From the NCBI GenBank assembly GCA_020846515.1, contig JADLDX010000226.1:1-16225 (forward strand): a stretch of 16,225 bases of DNA, given 5' to 3'. A program made the position numbers and the translations under genes. Positions 12,976 through 16,225 of this stretch are shown here, in pieces (the first letter of the stretch is position 1; each line of letters begins with the position of its first letter). Under the pieces are notes generated by a model that made no database searches, was not told the DNA's origin, and worked only from the letters and a program-made list of their open reading frames with translations. Source of the stretch: Pirellulaceae bacterium (GTDB lineage Bacteria > Planctomycetota > Planctomycetia > Pirellulales > Pirellulaceae).

Positions 12976-15033
12976 ATGAGTGTTACCAAACCGACGGTCG
13001 AGCAGCTGGCAATCAACACCATCCGCACGTTGAGCATGGACGCGGTGCAAGCTGCCAATAGTGGCCATCCTGGTACCCCTATGGCATTGGCTCCCGTGGC
13101 CTTTCAAGTATGGACTACAGCCCTGCGCTATGATCCGGCTGCACCGCTGTGGGCCAATCGCGATCGTTTTGTGCTCAGCTGCGGCCATGCTTCTATGCTG
13201 CTGTATTCGATGATCCATCTAACTGGTATCCGAGCGGTAGACCATGCGGGCCAGGTCTTGCCTCGCCCCTCGATCACGCTGGACAATATCAAGAAATTCC
13301 GGCAGTTGGGAAGTCCCTGCGCTGGTCACCCAGAATACGCGGAAGCCGCCGGCATCGAAACCACTACCGGTCCACTAGGTCAAGGTTGTGGCAACAGTGT
13401 CGGCATGGCAATTGCCTCCAAATGGATGAGCGGGACCTACAATCGTCCTGGGTTGGACTTGTTTGATTACAACGTGTACACGTTATGCGGCGACGGCGAC
13501 TTGATGGAAGGTGTCGCCTACGAAGCCGCCTCGCTGGCCGGTCACTTGAAGTTGTCCAACCTGTGCTGGATGTATGACGATAATCACATCACCATCGAAG
13601 GCGAAACCGATCTGGCCTTTAGCGAAAATGTGGGCCAGCGATTCGAAGGCATGGGATGGAACGTGGTGCGTGTGGCCGATGCCAATGATCTGGGGGCATT
13701 GGCCAAAGCGCTTGATGCGTTCCACGCGTGCAAAGACAAACCGACCTTGGTGATCGTGCGGAGCATTATTGGTTATGGTTCGCCCAACAAAGCCAACTCG
13801 CACGGCGCTCACGGAGCTCCGTTGGGTGAAGACGAGATCAAGCTGACCAAAGAGTTTTATGGTTGGCCCGCGGATGCCAAGTTCTTGGTGCCCGACGAAG
13901 TGCCTCAGTACTTTAATGAAAAAGTCGGTGCACGCGGCGCTGCGGCTCATCAACAATGGCAAGCCAAGTTTGACAAATACCGTGCTCAGTTCCCGCAAGA
14001 GGCCGCTGAAATCGATGCCATTGTGGCCCGCAAATTACCTGCCGGTTGGGATGCAGGTATCAAGCCGTTCGAAGCCAACGAGAAGGGCCTGGCCACTCGC
14101 GTCAGCAGCGGCAAAGTGCTCAATATGCTGGCCCCCAAATTGCGTTGGATGGTGGGTGGCTCTGCCGACCTGGCACCTAGCACAATGACATTGCTCGATG
14201 GCGAGAAGGACTTCGAGAGCCATAACTACGCCGGTCGCAACTTCCACTTTGGTATTCGCGAACATGGTATGGGTTCGATTCTGAACGGCATGTCGCTGTG
14301 CGGTCTGCGCGCTTACGGCGCCACGTTCTTTGTCTTTACTGATTACATGCGACCGGCCATGCGGCTGAGCAGTATCATGCATCAACCAGTGCTGTACGTG
14401 CTGACCCACGACTCGATTGGTCTGGGCGAAGACGGTCCAACTCACCAGCCGGTCGAGCACCTGGCTGCTTGCCGCGCGATTCCCGGCTTGTATGTCTATC
14501 GCCCCGGTGATGCCAACGAAGTGATCGAATGTTATCGATCGATTCTCTCGCAAGATAGTCATCCGGCCGCGCTGGTATTGTCCCGCCAAAACGCACCGAC
14601 ACTCGATCGGACTCGGTTCGCGCCGGCCAGCGGTGCGGCCAAGGGTGCGTATGTCCTGAGCGATTGTGAAGGCACACCTCAAGCGATCTTGATCGGCACG
14701 GGCACCGAGTTGTCACTCTGCGTCGAGGCACAGAAACAATTGACAGCAGAAGGCTATCGCGTCCGCGTGGTGAGCATGCCGTGCATGGAATTGTTTGGTG
14801 ACCAAACGGCCGAGTATCGCGATAGCGTTCTGCCCCCCAAGGTTTCGATTCGCGTGGCATGCGAAGCTGGCTTGCGACAAGGTTGGGATACCTACATCGG
14901 CACGGGCCCGTTTGTGGGTATGAGCAGCTTTGGTGGTTCGGCACCGGCGACGCTGCTCTATGAGCATTTCAAAATTACGGCTTCCCAGATCGTCAGCCAT
15001 GCTAAGATTGCCATTGAGGGTGTGAAGGAGTAG
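12976..15033 (+). CDS. tkt: Transketolase
   Basis: This ThDP- and Mg-dependent enzyme moves two-carbon units between sugar phosphates in the pentose phosphate pathway and supplies erythrose 4-phosphate and ribose 5-phosphate. At 685 residues it is slightly longer than E. coli TktA (663). His31 (NSGHPGTPM) matches the active-site histidine. GDGDLMEG (172-179) with YDDNHITIEG is the ThDP/Mg motif. Glu429 in FGIREHGMG is the catalytic glutamate, and GEDGPTHQPVEHLAACRAIP and the C-terminal FGGSAPATLLYEHF are intact. GGAG lies 11 nt before ATG 12976, a long but usable spacing. It is divergent from the acyl carrier protein gene. Its stop at 15031-15033 is followed after 16 nt by a REP-like cluster. 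It uses glyceraldehyde 3-phosphate, which dxs also consumes. Confidence 0.97.
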   Translation: MSVTKPTVEQLAINTIRTLSMDAVQAANSGHPGTPMALAPVAFQVWTTALRYDPAAPLWANRDRFVLSCGHASMLLYSMIHLTGIRAVDHAGQVLPRPSITLDNIKKFRQLGSPCAGHPEYAEAAGIETTTGPLGQGCGNSVGMAIASKWMSGTYNRPGLDLFDYNVYTLCGDGDLMEGVAYEAASLAGHLKLSNLCWMYDDNHITIEGETDLAFSENVGQRFEGMGWNVVRVADANDLGALAKALDAFHACKDKPTLVIVRSIIGYGSPNKANSHGAHGAPLGEDEIKLTKEFYGWPADAKFLVPDEVPQYFNEKVGARGAAAHQQWQAKFDKYRAQFPQEAAEIDAIVARKLPAGWDAGIKPFEANEKGLATRVSSGKVLNMLAPKLRWMVGGSADLAPSTMTLLDGEKDFESHNYAGRNFHFGIREHGMGSILNGMSLCGLRAYGATFFVFTDYMRPAMRLSSIMHQPVLYVLTHDSIGLGEDGPTHQPVEHLAACRAIPGLYVYRPGDANEVIECYRSILSQDSHPAALVLSRQNAPTLDRTRFAPASGAAKGAYVLSDCEGTPQAILIGTGTELSLCVEAQKQLTAEGYRVRVVSMPCMELFGDQTAEYRDSVLPPKVSIRVACEAGLRQGWDTYIGTGPFVGMSSFGGSAPATLLYEHFKITASQIVSHAKIAIEGVKE

Positions 15034-15049
15034 CTCAACGCCACGAGGC

Positions 15050-15177
15050 GTAGCCACCGCTGCCAAGCGGTGGATTTCGCCTCCAGACGAGTCCTCCGTC
15101 TGGCGACAGTGGCTACGACTAGTCCACCGTCTGGCGACGTTGGCTACCCCAATCCACCGTCTGGCGACGGTGGCTAC
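15050..15177. repeat. REP-like hairpin cluster 3
   Basis: One forward unit (15050-15074; CCACCGCT-GCCA-AGCGGTGG) is followed by three reverse units (about 15089-15116, 15122-15147 and 15152-15177). The second and third have single stem changes (for example CTCCGTC/GACAGTGG and GACGTTGG); the fourth is perfect. The first two units and the TTTCGCCTCCA spacer match cluster 1. The cluster lies in the tkt-dnaB gap, where it could protect or end the tkt transcript. Confidence 0.85.
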
Positions 15178-15243
15178 GTATGCGATCTTTGGGTATGCGG
15201 CCTAGATTCGATCGTGGCGCTATTCTCTCCACGCGTTTAGTAC

Positions 15244-15248
15244 AAGGA
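15244..15248 (+). promoter_or_regulatory. Ribosome binding site deciding the dnaB start
   Basis: AAGGA is 8 nt before ATG 15257. The other in-frame ATG at 15248 overlaps this AAGGA, so 15257 is the better start. Confidence 0.6.
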
Positions 15249-15256
15249 TGACACGA

Positions 15257-16225
15257 ATGAGTGTGGCTGATTCCAAGAAACGTGACCGCAACGACCGCAA
15301 TGATCGCAAAGACAAACCGATGCGCGTCGAGGATATCCTCGATCGCTCGCCACCATGTGATGTGTCGGCGGAGATGGGCGTGCTGGGCAGCGTACTCTTG
15401 CTGCCCGATGTGGCCAATGATCTGACGCTGGTACTTCGGCCCGACGATTTTTACGACGACGCCAATCGCAAGCTGTACACGCACATGATGGCGATGTTCG
15501 ATTCGGGCGTAAAAATCGACGTGATGTTGCTGGTCAATCGTCTTAAGCAGGCCGGCGACTACGAGTTAATTGGTGGCAGTGCTTATCTGGCTAAATTGGC
15601 GCACAGCGTAGCCAACGCGGCCCACGCGATTTATTACGCCGAGATCGTTCGTAGTAAGGCGACGTTTCGCAAGCTGATCGAAGCTAGCACCAGTATTTTG
15701 CGCGATGCATACGACGAAGCCTTTGATGCCAAAGAGTTGGTCTCGCAAGCGGAACAACGCGTGTTTCGCATTCAGGATGAACGCAGTAGTCAGTCGGCCG
15801 ATTCGATCAGCGACCTGTTGACCAAAGCACTCGATCGTATCGACGCGCGACTCAAGGGTGTGCATACCGAAGGCGGTGTCGATACGTACTTCACTGACTA
15901 CGATGCGATGAGCGGTGGCTTTCACAACGGCGAGCTAATCATCCTGGCGGCGCGGCCTTCGATGGGCAAGACGGCCTTTGCCATGAACGTGGCTGAAAAC
16001 GTGGCTCTGCGCGGCAACGCGCCGGTCTTGTTCGTCAGCTTGGAAATGTCAGGTATCGAACTAGCCGACCGCTTGTTGTGCTCGGTGGCACGTGTCAACG
16101 GGCACCGACTGCGCAACGGCACGATCAGCCAGGATGATCGCAAACGGTTAGTCGAAAAGGCCATGGAGATCAGCAACGCGCCGCTGTACGTCGATGATTC
16201 GCCTAGCCGTACGGTGAGCGAAATT
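15257..16225 (+). CDS. dnaB: Replicative DNA helicase DnaB, 3' end outside window
   Basis: DnaB is the hexameric helicase that unwinds DNA at the replication fork. The window holds 323 codons and no stop. Residues 1-20 are a hydrophilic stretch rich in Lys, Arg, Asp and Asn (SKKRDRNDRNDRKDK). The N-terminal DnaB domain follows from about residue 33 (SAEMGVLGSVLLLPDVANDL, then DDFYDDANRKLYTHM), with the GGSAYLAKLAHSV block and the linker helix. The RecA-like ATPase domain begins with YDAMSGGFHNGELIILAARPS and the Walker A MGKT (Lys238). SLEMSGIELADRLL is the next conserved block, and PLYVDDSPSRTVSEI is where it is cut. ATG 15257 is preferred on its ribosome site. No replication origin is visible beside it, and rplI, a frequent neighbour of dnaB, is absent here. 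Confidence 0.95.
   Translation, partial: MSVADSKKRDRNDRNDRKDKPMRVEDILDRSPPCDVSAEMGVLGSVLLLPDVANDLTLVLRPDDFYDDANRKLYTHMMAMFDSGVKIDVMLLVNRLKQAGDYELIGGSAYLAKLAHSVANAAHAIYYAEIVRSKATFRKLIEASTSILRDAYDEAFDAKELVSQAEQRVFRIQDERSSQSADSISDLLTKALDRIDARLKGVHTEGGVDTYFTDYDAMSGGFHNGELIILAARPSMGKTAFAMNVAENVALRGNAPVLFVSLEMSGIELADRLLCSVARVNGHRLRNGTISQDDRKRLVEKAMEISNAPLYVDDSPSRTVSEI

Overview
The window looks like a chromosomal segment from a planctomycete, probably of the Pirellulaceae type. This is inferred from the gene set and style: a secreted DUF6263-like protein, the xseB-ispA-dxs-nadK run, an orphan acyl carrier protein beside a CrtI-type oxidoreductase, many short convergent and divergent gene blocks, and dispersed 'GTAGCCACCG...' hairpin repeats. 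No database search was possible, so the taxonomy is an inference. Nothing here looks like a phage, plasmid or CRISPR locus.

Layout. Positions 1-8847 are read on the minus strand. From right to left they hold infA (IF-1), a LarA-type nickel-pincer racemase homologue, an HD-domain phosphohydrolase, an ATP-grasp enzyme, xseB, a farnesyl diphosphate synthase-type prenyltransferase, dxs, nadK, and the first 289 codons of a secreted protein that runs off the left edge. The dxs/ispA/nadK run supplies the first step of the MEP pathway, prenyl chain elongation, and NADP for reductive steps. Spacings of 2 nt (ispA-dxs) and 28 nt (dxs-nadK) suggest co-transcription. Positions 9154-10897 are on the plus strand: an RlmM/FtsJ-type methyltransferase, then a complete class A RNase P RNA. 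Positions 11058-12710 are on the minus strand: an acyl carrier protein and, 3 nt later, a CrtI-like FAD oxidoreductase. Positions 12976-16225 are on the plus strand: transketolase, then the 5' part of dnaB, cut by the right edge.

Two points stand out. First, infA is intact and highly conserved except for an in-frame TAA at codon 5, directly behind its AUG and Shine-Dalgarno sequence. It could be a real nonsense codon, a sequence error or an unusual start, and it needs checking because IF-1 is normally essential. Second, three intergenic clusters (about 6439-6506, 10915-11045 and 15050-15177) carry a REP-like palindrome in two forms whose stem differences compensate each other, which points to selection for, or spread as, a hairpin. 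One cluster reaches into the apparent 5' end of the ATP-grasp gene and decides the choice of start codon there.
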